Origin: a virus
DNA length: 38,112 nucleotides
Virus record (IMG/VR): IMGVR_UViG_3300048839_001335
Location: 1-38,112 of that record
Reading direction: 5' to 3' (one strand)
Under the pieces are notes generated by a model that saw only the letters and a list, made by a program, of their open reading frames with translations, did no database searches and was not told the DNA's origin. Position 1 is the stretch's first letter; every line of letters starts with the position of its first letter. This document shows, piece by piece, positions 1 to 8,388 of this stretch. The position numbers were made by a program, and so were the translations under genes.

Positions 1-24
1 GTCCATAGTCTTTATCGTTAAGGT

Positions 25-882
25 TTAATCCATTCTTTCCCATTCAACGTATGATTTCTCTCTGATGATTGTTACCAGGCTGCCAGCATTTGTTGAGCGG
101 AACCTTGGCGTTATTGTCCAATTTTGGGTTGTCCAGGCTACAGCCTCAATAACACACAAATTCTGTTTATTCGATGGACTCTGAAATCGTGAAGTAGTCG
201 GGTTAGTGTTAACATCGTACTTATCGTAGTAACTCACGTGTGTGGTTTCATCACCAGAACTTACCTCTTGTCTGGCTGTGAAAAATGATTCATTCGTTGA
301 ACCTGGGTTAGGGAATAAACTTATTTTTACTGAGTGTGATGAGTTCACGGTTCGGAAACAAATAACCCACTTTAGCTTGTACCGCTGGCCTCCGTTCAAT
401 CTTGCAGTGAGTTCTGTTATATCTGTATAGTTTACTGTTGAATTAGTTGCATTGGAAGTAAGTGTTCTCTTTCCTCCCTTCTCAATGGTAAGTAAATTAC
501 GATTGCCTGAAGATGACTCGGACAAAATAAATTCACAAACCACATGATCAGCCAATCGGATTTCTTTGTAAAGGTTAGCAAAAACAAAGTAGACTGAAAC
601 CTTTGCAAATGTTGTATTCCTCAAAAGTAATGTAACACGTGCGCCAACTGGTGCGTTTTGAAGGCTTGGAAAATCCCAAGATATAATATGCTCACCTGCT
701 TCTAAATCATAAACAAGAACAATATTATTTTTATCGGTTTCAGGTAATTCAACATTCCATGTACCTGACTTACTTCCCATTTGAAATACCTCAGTATCTG
801 AACTTGATGGGGTTGGGTTTTCATTAACCTTAACAACAACCTGTTCAACCTGGTCTGTTACATTTATAATTACGTTGCTCAT
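25..882 (-). CDS. Putative tail fibre / distal adhesin protein, 285 aa
   Basis: I do not recognise the family. The protein is beta-rich, threonine/serine/asparagine-rich and has no transmembrane segment or signal peptide. It is the last complete gene of the leftward tail operon, and its start overlaps the stop of the BppU-like gene by 4 bases (ATGA type). Position after the baseplate genes and alongside other fibre genes suggests a receptor-binding or fibre-tip component (inference). On the minus strand a further ATG lies at positions 6-4, so the next gene probably begins at the very edge of the window and continues outside it. Confidence 0.6.
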   Translation of the reverse strand: MSNVIINVTDQVEQVVVKVNENPTPSSSDTEVFQMGSKSGTWNVELPETDKNNIVLVYDLEAGEHIISWDFPSLQNAPVGARVTLLLRNTTFAKVSVYFVFANLYKEIRLADHVVCEFILSESSSGNRNLLTIEKGGKRTLTSNATNSTVNYTDITELTARLNGGQRYKLKWVICFRTVNSSHSVKISLFPNPGSTNESFFTARQEVSSGDETTHVSYYDKYDVNTNPTTSRFQSPSNKQNLCVIEAVAWTTQNWTITPRFRSTNAGSLVTIIREKSYVEWERMD

Positions 883-1229
883 CGTGTTACATCGGCTAAA
901 ATTGTCCAGGTTCCTTCTACATAGGTTTTTACCTTACCATCCGGAAAGGTGAATTGCACATCGTACACATAGGTTTTAGCGGGCAGGTTTATTACCTGCT
1001 CTTTAAAAGCAAATGTGCCGTTTTCTGCATCGGTAATTTCAATGCCTTCGGTTTCGGTTGAAAGTGTAAGCCAATGATTAGCTTCGTTTTTACGCTGCCT
1101 GAATTGACACTTGATATTGCAATCAGTTATGTCAATCGGGTTTTCATTGGCATCTAACAACTGCATGGAGAGGCCCTTCCAGGTGTCTCCGGTAGTGTGA
1201 TTCTTTATGTTATAAACTGCTGGTTTCAT
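879..1229 (-). CDS. BppU-like baseplate/fibre N-terminal domain protein, 116 aa
   Basis: This small all-beta protein resembles the N-terminal domain of phage upper baseplate proteins. It opens with a 'DTWKGLSMQLLDANENPIDI' type strand pattern and ends with 'YVYDVQFTFPDGKVKTYVEG', the layout typical of BppU N-terminal domains, which describe a linear or field-like input and end in a TW-x-I strand. In such phages the domain anchors receptor-binding proteins to the baseplate. It overlaps both neighbours by 4 bases, implying translational coupling. Assignment is by pattern memory only, and a generic fibre-attachment protein is the alternative. Confidence 0.6.
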   Translation of the reverse strand: MKPAVYNIKNHTTGDTWKGLSMQLLDANENPIDITDCNIKCQFRQRKNEANHWLTLSTETEGIEITDAENGTFAFKEQVINLPAKTYVYDVQFTFPDGKVKTYVEGTWTILADVTR

Positions 1230-3361
1230 GCTTCATAGTCAATTTCAAGTACGTTAACGTATGCCTGGCCAGTAGCTGTTTTGGTTACCGTAATAGTGAT
1301 AACCCCGCTGCTTGGCATTACCGGATCGAACACCATTTTGTTATTGATGTTAGCCTCTGTTTCCTGGTTACTCAAAGTGCCACCACCACTTGCACCGCTC
1401 ACTTGTACGGTTACCAGGTGCGAACTGCCTGACAAGAATGACGCAGCCGAACCAAGCAATGATATGGTATACGCCTTCGAATTATCAAGTCCTGTAATTG
1501 TGAATACTCTGCTTGTACCCGCGCTACCAGGGTTACTCCAGTTGCCTATAATTGCTGCATCAGGGTAAGCCCCGCTGTTGTCTGGGCTTGGGTCTTGACC
1601 AAGGGTATTGCCTTCAAACTGACTGGTAATGGATATACCATAGCCAGTGAGTTCTCCATCAGTATTCCGTAGCGAGGCAAGCGTGTCATCATTATTATTG
1701 CCTTTGATGGTTTGTGCACCTGTGGCGAAGGATTGGAACACGTGATTCCAGTTACCACTACCGACATAGTTTGCACTTGTGCCGCCAAGGTTAACCAATA
1801 TCTTCTTGGCGCTGGTAGGCTCAGGCAAAACAGTTACGCTTATTGTTGGAGCTACATTGAATGTGTTTACAATGCCGCCAGGCAAAGTTGGTGTGCCCGT
1901 TATAATTTGCTCACCTTCTGTTTCTCCATCGTAATCAAGCGTATCCCAGGTAACAGGGTAGCTTACATACAAACCATCTTGAATAAGAAATTCGGCAGTT
2001 GCCGGAAGTTCCAAATCGCCAAATTCTGTACCCCAGGGCACATCAACAATAGGTGCAATTTCTTTTACTTCGCAAACCAACTTATCGCCAGTAGGCACAA
2101 GGCCACGCCCCATTCTGCGGGTAAAGTATTCAATCCCTTGCTGAGCTGATAAATAATCCTTGTGCGTAAGCGCGGTTGAAACATAGGACGGAAGGTCTTT
2201 GCTGGAAATAATCTGATTGCCATTGGTGCTGAGTGTTCCCACTAATGAGTTTGAGTGGCCAGCAACCCGGTTGTCAAAAAACAAAGCTGATATATCTCCG
2301 ACAAATACATTGTCTTCAAAATCAATATCAGCAATCCGCTCAGCTACCTCAACTAATGAACTCAATGTGCTGCCACCGCGCCAGTGAAAAATGTTGTTTT
2401 TATAGTGCTGCTTAACTCCATTGAAGCGAGGGTTACTACCGTAGTAAGACAAATCATCCGTTCTGCCGATGTAACCACGTGTGGCCGTGAAACCGAAGTA
2501 ATTATTTTCAAACAGCACATCGTGTGTGAAGATGTTGAACAAGGCAGGCGCTCCATCAAATATGTTGTTGGCAATAATTCCATTACAGTCCACCACCTGC
2601 ATTAAATGATCTTGCGGATGGGCCACTGTTTGGCCTACAGATTTAAAAGTACCATTGAACACAAGTGCCCGCCCAACGTGGCCAAGCTGCAAGCCTTCAC
2701 GGCCTTTGTTTTCAATGCCCGCATGAATCAGGATGAATAAATCAGTGACTGAAAAAGGTGTTCCTGTGTTACCCTTATAAACACCTTCGCCTTCAGCAAC
2801 AAGTCCTTTAACTTTTACCCAACGGTGAACCTCTTTCTTGTAGATAGCTGAACCCGAACCCTGATTGGATAGTATGCCTGCATAGCCAACATCTTCCATT
2901 TGCAGGTTGGTTGTACGCAGTATGGTTCCTCCATCGGTTGTTTTAGCCAGCCAAACAAGACCGCTTTGTCCTGTACCGGCAGAAAATCTTAGGGGTGTGT
3001 TTCTGTCTTTACCCCACAATTCAATGTTATCAGTATTGTTGAGCACCGACATACCATGAACTGAGGGATTAGCCGGATCGCCAAGCAGCGTATTCGCATC
3101 AAGGTTAACAAACCGGATAGGGCGATGTCGAGAACCTATAATAGCGTTAAGCGCACAACCATCATCCCAATGGCCTTCCAGAATAACATCAAGTTTGCCA
3201 GCAAGATCAGCGGTAAATATTGATCCATCCAGTGCGTTTCCAACCGGGTCGAGCTGAACAGGATCAGCAAATACAGGTGCATCAGGTGGATATATGTATG
3301 GACTTACAAATTCACCTGATCTCGCGCTTGCCAATGCCGCTAAAATATTTCTGTTTCTCAT
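1226..3361 (-). CDS. Large tail-spike-like protein: beta-helix, Ig-like and carbohydrate-binding-like modules, 711 aa
   Basis: Residues about 70-400 show short repeated strands with N/D/G turns (for example 'NNTDNIELWGKDRNTPLRFS', 'NNIFDGAPALFNIFTHDVLF'), as expected for a right-handed parallel beta-helix. Residues about 440-510 look like a bacterial Ig-like module, with 'YPVTWDTLDYDGETEGEQII' followed by a threonine-rich strand. Residues about 515-711 resemble a malectin or CBM-like beta sandwich starting 'KKILVNLGGTSANY'. Such modular proteins are usually tail spikes that bind or cleave surface polysaccharide. I cannot identify catalytic residues, so depolymerase activity is inference. Its 4-base overlap with the upstream fibre gene places it in the tail operon. 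Confidence 0.65.
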   Translation of the reverse strand: MRNRNILAALASARSGEFVSPYIYPPDAPVFADPVQLDPVGNALDGSIFTADLAGKLDVILEGHWDDGCALNAIIGSRHRPIRFVNLDANTLLGDPANPSVHGMSVLNNTDNIELWGKDRNTPLRFSAGTGQSGLVWLAKTTDGGTILRTTNLQMEDVGYAGILSNQGSGSAIYKKEVHRWVKVKGLVAEGEGVYKGNTGTPFSVTDLFILIHAGIENKGREGLQLGHVGRALVFNGTFKSVGQTVAHPQDHLMQVVDCNGIIANNIFDGAPALFNIFTHDVLFENNYFGFTATRGYIGRTDDLSYYGSNPRFNGVKQHYKNNIFHWRGGSTLSSLVEVAERIADIDFEDNVFVGDISALFFDNRVAGHSNSLVGTLSTNGNQIISSKDLPSYVSTALTHKDYLSAQQGIEYFTRRMGRGLVPTGDKLVCEVKEIAPIVDVPWGTEFGDLELPATAEFLIQDGLYVSYPVTWDTLDYDGETEGEQIITGTPTLPGGIVNTFNVAPTISVTVLPEPTSAKKILVNLGGTSANYVGSGNWNHVFQSFATGAQTIKGNNNDDTLASLRNTDGELTGYGISITSQFEGNTLGQDPSPDNSGAYPDAAIIGNWSNPGSAGTSRVFTITGLDNSKAYTISLLGSAASFLSGSSHLVTVQVSGASGGGTLSNQETEANINNKMVFDPVMPSSGVITITVTKTATGQAYVNVLEIDYEA

Positions 3362-4599
3362 ACTTCTGTTATCAAAATATCCGCGAAGATTGTAATTCTA
3401 TGGCCTAACGTTGTTGGTGCACTCCAATCAATCTTTACGTATTCAGCGGTTACTCCGGGCGTTATCACCATGTCGCTTCCACCATTTTCCTCATCATGTA
3501 AACGGGTGAAGCCTGTCATAACTGGGTTTGAAGTGCCTTCCTTATGAAAGCCCGCAGTTATTACATCTGTTTTAGCCATACTTCCATCACTAACTTTAAC
3601 AGAAACGCAATGGAATGTGATGAGCGCGCACGCATTCTCATAACCGAGAAACACATTAAATGATTGTGATCCTGCCGAAGATGCATTATTGACAAACCAT
3701 TCAGTGTACTTTTTTCTTTTCTTGCCCGAATCAGCATATCGTACACCAACTGCGGCATCTTGATTAATTATAAAGTACTCAACCCGGCCACTGCCGCAGA
3801 ACTCTGCGAATATCAAATTCAGTTCATCAGCAACGTATTCACCTGCAATCTTAACCCATCCACTTGGGTAGGTTGGCTCAGCCGAATCTTCATGGTAGAT
3901 TTTTTGAACGAAGCCAAGTCGGGCGTTGGTAAGATCATGGGTGAGGTTTCCGGTTACCGGTGAACTCTCAGTTCCATACACCCTTGGGGTACTAAAATTA
4001 ATATCTCCTGTGCTTTGCGATGTTCGGTAAGCTGCTGTAAGGGTTAGCGGAGTAATTACACGGTTACCATCAGTACCAGCCACAGCTTCATCAATATCAG
4101 CTAACTCAACAATACCCTTTTCTGTATCACTCGCATCACCAACAATACTCGCAAACGGCAAATAGAAAAACTCACTTGCCTCATCGGCATCGGCCTGCTT
4201 GGCAAACAATACATCGCCTACAGCTAAATCACCAAGGCCTGCTATGGTGCCGGGCGTGGTTATAAACCAGTAGTCGCCTTTGTCAATGGCTCCACCTTCA
4301 CCACTGCCGGTTGTGGGTAGGCCGGTGCTGGCATCGTGCTCGCCAACAAGCTCACCTACGGAGGTGATGAGGTTGTACAGTTTGTTGAGTGTATTGCCTT
4401 GCGTAGGCACACCATCACGCAGGGCAGCTATCGTATCAGGCCCAATGCTGTTAAGTGTTGAGATCAATTCATCAACACTGGCCATTGGTATGGCTTCATC
4501 TTTATGCCAGTAGCTGTTTATCCAGGCTTCAAATTGGGTGGCAAGCGGCTTCAAACCCCGCTTAAACCAGTTAATAAGTGTGCTCTTTGATGTTGCCAT
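3358..4599 (-). CDS. Tail fibre protein, 413 aa
   Basis: The central motif 'EKGIVELADIDEAVAGTDG' followed by 'RVITPLTL' (residues about 160-190) is a hallmark of phage tail fibre shafts: an 'A-x-T-EKG-V-LA' repeat followed by 'GTD...RVVTP'. The N-terminal 60 residues are helical and may be the baseplate attachment part. The C-terminal half is beta-rich and probably forms the distal domain. The gene overlaps the downstream spike gene by 4 bases and is separated by one base from the upstream adhesin gene. Which bacterial receptor it recognises cannot be read from sequence. Confidence 0.75.
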   Translation of the reverse strand: MATSKSTLINWFKRGLKPLATQFEAWINSYWHKDEAIPMASVDELISTLNSIGPDTIAALRDGVPTQGNTLNKLYNLITSVGELVGEHDASTGLPTTGSGEGGAIDKGDYWFITTPGTIAGLGDLAVGDVLFAKQADADEASEFFYLPFASIVGDASDTEKGIVELADIDEAVAGTDGNRVITPLTLTAAYRTSQSTGDINFSTPRVYGTESSPVTGNLTHDLTNARLGFVQKIYHEDSAEPTYPSGWVKIAGEYVADELNLIFAEFCGSGRVEYFIINQDAAVGVRYADSGKKRKKYTEWFVNNASSAGSQSFNVFLGYENACALITFHCVSVKVSDGSMAKTDVITAGFHKEGTSNPVMTGFTRLHDEENGGSDMVITPGVTAEYVKIDWSAPTTLGHRITIFADILITEV

Positions 4600-4600
4600 G

Positions 4601-5263
4601 TTAGTTTACTATAAAGCTTCTTCCTCTTACATTAAATAGTGCCAGGTGAACTGTCGCCCATCCTTCTGTACTCCCTCCAATTGATGTTGCAGCAGGTGCA
4701 GCATCTACATCCTCTTTATAAAAGCATCCGATCTCACCTGTAGGGATGCTTGGTACTGCAAAGGTGTGTGCTGTGTAATCAGCCGGAGAACCTACACCAC
4801 TGTCATCATTCTGAGCGAAGAAACCGATTAATGTTCGCTCGTTACCGTTAACCACCAGTGCATTGTATGTTACCGTTGATGAGTATCCTGTATTATTGGA
4901 TACACTTTCTATTTTTAAAAGACCGCCCCTAAAGGCAAACATCTGCGCAATAAACAATGTACTCGGGCCTGTGCTCCCTGTGCGCGATACCGGTAATGTT
5001 CCTGATTCGGTTCCATCAGCAACTTTCATGAATACCGACATGCCACCTAATGGTTGTGACAATGAATTAACCATGCCAGCTCCACCAACCGGTGTAAAAC
5101 CTGCTGGTGTATTTATGGCGCCAATTGTGGCCCCCAATTGCTGGCTGAAGGCTACCAGGAATATAAAATCACCTTCCTGTATTGACACAGGATATAATGG
5201 GTTAATTGTTAACCCATCTCCAAAATCTGCTGATCCCTTTTGTATGTATCCAGGTGCCGCCAT
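4601..5263 (-). CDS. Putative adhesin/structural protein of the tail operon, 220 aa
   Basis: This glycine-, threonine- and proline-rich all-beta protein has no signal peptide or membrane segment. Phrases such as 'INTPAGFTPVG', an internal 'VFMKVADGTESGTLPVS' and the terminal hydrophobic strand 'WATVHLALFNVRGRS' are typical of short phage structural proteins whose domain packs as a jelly roll. Its start overlaps the stop of the preceding gene by one base. A role in the fibre or baseplate periphery is inferred from position; the family was not recognised with certainty. Confidence 0.55.
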   Translation of the reverse strand: MAAPGYIQKGSADFGDGLTINPLYPVSIQEGDFIFLVAFSQQLGATIGAINTPAGFTPVGGAGMVNSLSQPLGGMSVFMKVADGTESGTLPVSRTGSTGPSTLFIAQMFAFRGGLLKIESVSNNTGYSSTVTYNALVVNGNERTLIGFFAQNDDSGVGSPADYTAHTFAVPSIPTGEIGCFYKEDVDAAPAATSIGGSTEGWATVHLALFNVRGRSFIVN

Positions 5264-6003
5264 TAATTCTTCTCAACTTGTAAAACAATGGTTACGCGCT
5301 GCACCGTAGTAGCACTATCAACATTAAAGGCCAGTATGTCACCCTTATTCAGTGCTGCCGTCCAGGTGTTTGGGTCTGTATTTTGATTTTTTACAGCCGA
5401 ACTGAGTGTTGGCTTTTGTGAACCTGTAATAGTATCGGCATTGGTTGGCGGAAAGTTTGCATATGTATCCTTCCAAATGTCCACAACAATACTACCTGAA
5501 GCGTTGGAAAATATTGTCCATCCCTTTACTACACAATTGAAAGGAACTTCAATGTGTCCTTTCTGGCCTGTAGTAATAGCTGCGCCACCACCGTCAATAA
5601 TAAACTGAATAGTGTCATACTTTCGCTGTGTAGACTTGGCAATGCCGTCAACACGAACGAAATCAGCGAACGCATTACCACCTGAACCAGCCAAATTAGC
5701 TGTTCGTGTAAAGTAAACGTTCTTACTGTTTCCATCTCCAAATTCTTCGGCTGCTATAGCCTCTTGAATAATTACTCGTGCAGCTTTCGTTCCTCCTACA
5801 AAAGGAAGAAGCTCACCATTGATACACATCCAACCATTACCCCAATCTGTACCTAAGTCATCAACTCCGGAAACAATTACCAAAGGCCCGTATGATTGTG
5901 CAATGGCACCAATCGCATCGCGGTAACTGCTCTGTAAAAAGTCAAGCAGGTCTTGTGTAAAATTTATCCCTTCAAGTTTCGTAAAATCAATACGCTTGTT
6001 CAT
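5263..6003 (-). CDS. Putative baseplate-fibre connector protein, 246 aa
   Basis: No confident family. Residues 1-120 are mixed: 'MNKRIDFTKLEGINFTQDLL' at the start and later 'WMCINGELLPFVGG', a pattern often seen in proteins that introduce a fibre-tip module. Residues about 140-246 are beta-rich with 'GHIEVPFNCVVKGWTIFSN' and 'GSIVVDIWKDTYANFPPT', resembling phage collar or fibre-head domains with a jelly-roll appearance. It sits between the baseplate-wedge-region gene at 6000-6506 and the adhesin genes, overlapping the former by 4 bases, so a bridge between baseplate and fibres is plausible (inference). Confidence 0.55.
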   Translation of the reverse strand: MNKRIDFTKLEGINFTQDLLDFLQSSYRDAIGAIAQSYGPLVIVSGVDDLGTDWGNGWMCINGELLPFVGGTKAARVIIQEAIAAEEFGDGNSKNVYFTRTANLAGSGGNAFADFVRVDGIAKSTQRKYDTIQFIIDGGGAAITTGQKGHIEVPFNCVVKGWTIFSNASGSIVVDIWKDTYANFPPTNADTITGSQKPTLSSAVKNQNTDPNTWTAALNKGDILAFNVDSATTVQRVTIVLQVEKN

Positions 6004-6506
6004 GGTTCGAAAGTTTGGATGATGTAGTTCTTTTTACTGGCCAGCCGGTACGTATCAATCAATGCTCTGATCTCCACCGCATCAAACGATACAGCCGTTG
6101 GCACAAACACCACAAAGTCGAAACCACCAGTGGTTACTTCACCTTTGCGGTACAAAAATGTTTTAGGTTCAAAGGCTTCAGCTTTTGTGTGGACGTACAC
6201 CGGCTTCAGCTCACTCTTTAGGTACACATACAGCTTTGAAAACTCAGCCCCATCATCAATGTAAATTCGCCTCTCCGTTGTATCGTACCGGTCGTTCAGC
6301 ATCTTCTCCATGAAGCACACCTGTGGTGTAATGGTTAACCGGTACAACACATACAACCTGAAGGCCAGCAACAAGCTATACAGGTAAATAACTGGTGTTA
6401 TAAGCGCCATAACCCATTGCGGCAACGGTTGTATCCGTAACGCTTCGGGTATTCGCTCACTCACGAATTTGCTGTAGCTGATTGTATAGCGATTGGTGTT
6501 GGTCAT
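6000..6506 (-). CDS. Baseplate-region protein of unknown family, 168 aa
   Basis: The gene occupies the slot of Mu gp48 (directly after the gp47/J-like gene), but I do not see the gp48/YmfQ signature. A strongly hydrophobic helix lies at residues about 29-58 ('WVMALITPVIYLYSLLLAFR'), which is odd for a virion protein and could be buried in the baseplate or be membrane-contacting. The C-terminal half is alpha/beta with 'GFDFVVFVPTAVSFDAVEIR'. It overlaps both neighbours by 4 bases. Function is inferred only from gene order. Confidence 0.55.
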   Translation of the reverse strand: MTNTNRYTISYSKFVSERIPEALRIQPLPQWVMALITPVIYLYSLLLAFRLYVLYRLTITPQVCFMEKMLNDRYDTTERRIYIDDGAEFSKLYVYLKSELKPVYVHTKAEAFEPKTFLYRKGEVTTGGFDFVVFVPTAVSFDAVEIRALIDTYRLASKKNYIIQTFEP

Positions 6507-7345
6507 AACAAGGGCGACTGTGGTATGTATTCAATGGTTAAGTCTCCTTCATTTTCAAAGCGCAGGTAACCGGCATCGGGCAGGTATTGAACATTTACCG
6601 TTGTAAAGGCCAATGCGCCATAGGCTGTCTCGCAGGTTACAATGTGTGGTATTATAATTCCTTCAACCTGCTGCAAGGCATCAACCAGGTAAGCCAATAC
6701 AAATACACCGTTGAAGGGAAGATTCTTTAAAAAAGTATCTACGGCATCTTTAACCGGAGTTAGTGATGTACCATCAATTCGTTGCCCGTCTCCATTCAAT
6801 ATCAGCGGGTCGTAATAGATTTTTAAGCCAAGCTTAAGCTTATCGGCTGGCAAGCTGTTTATGTTAAGCCGAACGCCCGCATCTTTTATGCGCTTCATGT
6901 ACTCGCTGAAAGCCTCCAGTTGTGGCTCGGTAAGTGGTTCAAGGTCGGCCCCTTCAGTTGCTACCTTAATGCGAAGCCTTCCATCTTCACCTTCCGTTAC
7001 TGCGGCATACTTCACAATCTGGCTGTCTTCAATCTGCTCTTCGGTTAGCAGTGAGTTGTCATACTTATCTGTGTCAGCCGGTAGGCTGTACCCATATTGA
7101 AAAGCACGAGCCTTCTGTGCATACCACCTGGTATTGTGTGGCTTCAGGTTATCCAGTAGTTCAAGCACTTCAGCTTTCACGGTATCAAACAAAACTTCCA
7201 GTCCCCAAAAGGCTACGGCAACAACACGGGTCAAGAGTCGCCATATTGCTGTTTTGCTGGTGCTGGTAAACGCAACACTCAGCACCGGGTCGGCCTGTAT
7301 GTTGTCGATTATGCTTTGCTGAATCTGATCTATTGTACGTGCCAT
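6503..7345 (-). CDS. Baseplate J-like wedge protein (Mu gp47-like), 280 aa
   Basis: The order and features fit the baseplate J family: a helical N terminus ('ARTIDQIQQSIIDNI'), a mid section with 'GRLRIKVATEGADLEPLTEP' and a helix 'QLEAFSEYMKRIKDAGVRLN'. A paired-strand region 'LKLGLKIYYDPLILNGDGQ' and the closing 'LAYLVDALQQVEGIIIPHIV' follow. In Mu and P2 this protein forms the baseplate wedge around the hub. It overlaps the LysM-like gene by one base at its start. At 280 aa it is shorter than Mu gp47 (about 350-360), a common state in Bacteroidetes Mu-like phages as far as I recall. Confidence 0.75.
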   Translation of the reverse strand: MARTIDQIQQSIIDNIQADPVLSVAFTSTSKTAIWRLLTRVVAVAFWGLEVLFDTVKAEVLELLDNLKPHNTRWYAQKARAFQYGYSLPADTDKYDNSLLTEEQIEDSQIVKYAAVTEGEDGRLRIKVATEGADLEPLTEPQLEAFSEYMKRIKDAGVRLNINSLPADKLKLGLKIYYDPLILNGDGQRIDGTSLTPVKDAVDTFLKNLPFNGVFVLAYLVDALQQVEGIIIPHIVTCETAYGALAFTTVNVQYLPDAGYLRFENEGDLTIEYIPQSPLL

Positions 7346-7641
7346 TAGCTTACGATAAAGTCTACTTCAAGTGCCCAGAATTCAATGCCTTCTTCATTCA
7401 GTTCACCACCTGGTGGAATCGGGTTAACACCACTGGCTGGCTTTCGGTCGCGCAGCAGGTTAGCTATGCGTTGCTTCTTTGTTTCCGGCTCAGGTACATT
7501 CATCATGTTGCCTGGTACCAGGTCGTCAGTTACACCAATGCCATTCAGGTCGGCCAGTTCAAACAACCTGCTTTCGTCACCACAGCTTTGCAGTGCCAGG
7601 TCAACCAATGTTTGTCCGTATTCAACCTTAATAGCTGGCAT
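7345..7641 (-). CDS. Small LysM-type tail protein, 98 aa
   Basis: Residues 1-50 show the LysM-like pattern 'VEYGQTLVDLAL' ... 'LFELADLNGIGVTDDLVPGN' ... 'MMNVPEP', with a Y-G-x-T-L opening, a helix containing L-x-x-L-N, and a 'L-x-P-G-x-x-x-x-V-P' close. LysM modules in contractile phages sit in tail proteins such as Mu gp43-type or P2 gpX and may contact peptidoglycan or rigidify the hub. It overlaps the gp46-like gene by 14 bases. Residues 51-98 are unassigned. Confidence 0.7.
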   Translation of the reverse strand: MPAIKVEYGQTLVDLALQSCGDESRLFELADLNGIGVTDDLVPGNMMNVPEPETKKQRIANLLRDRKPASGVNPIPPGGELNEEGIEFWALEVDFIVS

Positions 7642-7912
7642 CTATCTTCAGTTTTCCGTTCTCCACCACAATGCGGCTTACTTTCATTCCATCGGCAGCA
7701 AACTGCTGCCGTACTTCCTTTATAAACTCAGCCGGGTTTTCTGCTTCCAAATAATTGGCTGCGCCAACTCCGGCTGTTGGAAATTCCTTCCACGCTCCCT
7801 TATCGGTTATCAGCAACAACTTCTGGTTTTGTCTGTCGCTTTCACCAATTCGGAAGTCGCCATTTTGTATGGCTAAAGAACCTGTTTCGGTATCGAGTAA
7901 AATGTCGGTCAT
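7628..7912 (-). CDS. Baseplate protein, Mu gp46 / gp25-like, 94 aa
   Basis: The small protein starts 'MTDILLDTETGSLAIQNGDF' and continues 'IGESDRQNQKLLLITDKGAW'. That is the pattern of Mu gp46, in which a target list 'G-D-x-x-x-x-x...Q...LL-x-x-x-G-W' precedes 'P-x-x-G-x-x' (here 'EFPTAGVGAANYLEAENP'). Gp46/gp25 proteins polymerise at the baseplate periphery and seed sheath assembly. Gene order (hub, spike V, gp46, J) is the standard Mu order. Overlaps both neighbours. Confidence 0.78.
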   Translation of the reverse strand: MTDILLDTETGSLAIQNGDFRIGESDRQNQKLLLITDKGAWKEFPTAGVGAANYLEAENPAEFIKEVRQQFAADGMKVSRIVVENGKLKIDASY

Positions 7913-8388
7913 CGTAACAGGTTGTTAATTTTATTCTGTGCCTGAATAAGCTTGGTATAGTCCGGGTTGGTGCCTGAGCTTACTACAATCACCTGCACGG
8001 CCTCAACAATCAGACTTAATGCTTCTTTTAATGTGTCGGAACCTTTACTCACCAACAGGCCACTTTCGGTCTGTTCAATCACCGCTTCACCAACGTTTAA
8101 GCGCCACTTATCCAACTGTGTAGCGGCTATTAAAAAGAAGTCGTCACTGTCTTCCAACCTGATGGCTACAGCCCAGCTGCCCACTTTTGGAACAAGCGTA
8201 AATGATTCGTCTCCATCAATTACCGGCTGAAGGCGCACATCATAAAACTCAAGGCCGTCATCATCCTTTATGTCGCATACCAGGTCACCTTCGTTCACAC
8301 TGCTAACTTTTCCAATAAGCGTGTTATCAGGCCCTACTTCGCTGGCCATTTGCCTCAGTCGTTCACGTATCTGTTCAGGATATTCCAT
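7909..8388 (-). CDS. Baseplate spike / gpV-like protein (Mu gp45-like), 159 aa
   Basis: Residues 20-80 show an OB-fold style pattern ('GKVSSVNEGDLVCDIKDDDG', then 'VPKVGSWAVAIRLEDSDDFF'), as in gpV/gp45 central spike proteins. A short helical tail ends the protein. In P2/Mu the trimeric spike punctures the outer membrane. The usual C-terminal metal-binding HxH apex is not evident here, so the tip may be on another protein. It sits between the hub and the gp46-like gene and overlaps both (14 and 4 bases). Confidence 0.7.
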   Translation of the reverse strand: MEYPEQIRERLRQMASEVGPDNTLIGKVSSVNEGDLVCDIKDDDGLEFYDVRLQPVIDGDESFTLVPKVGSWAVAIRLEDSDDFFLIAATQLDKWRLNVGEAVIEQTESGLLVSKGSDTLKEALSLIVEAVQVIVVSSGTNPDYTKLIQAQNKINNLLR

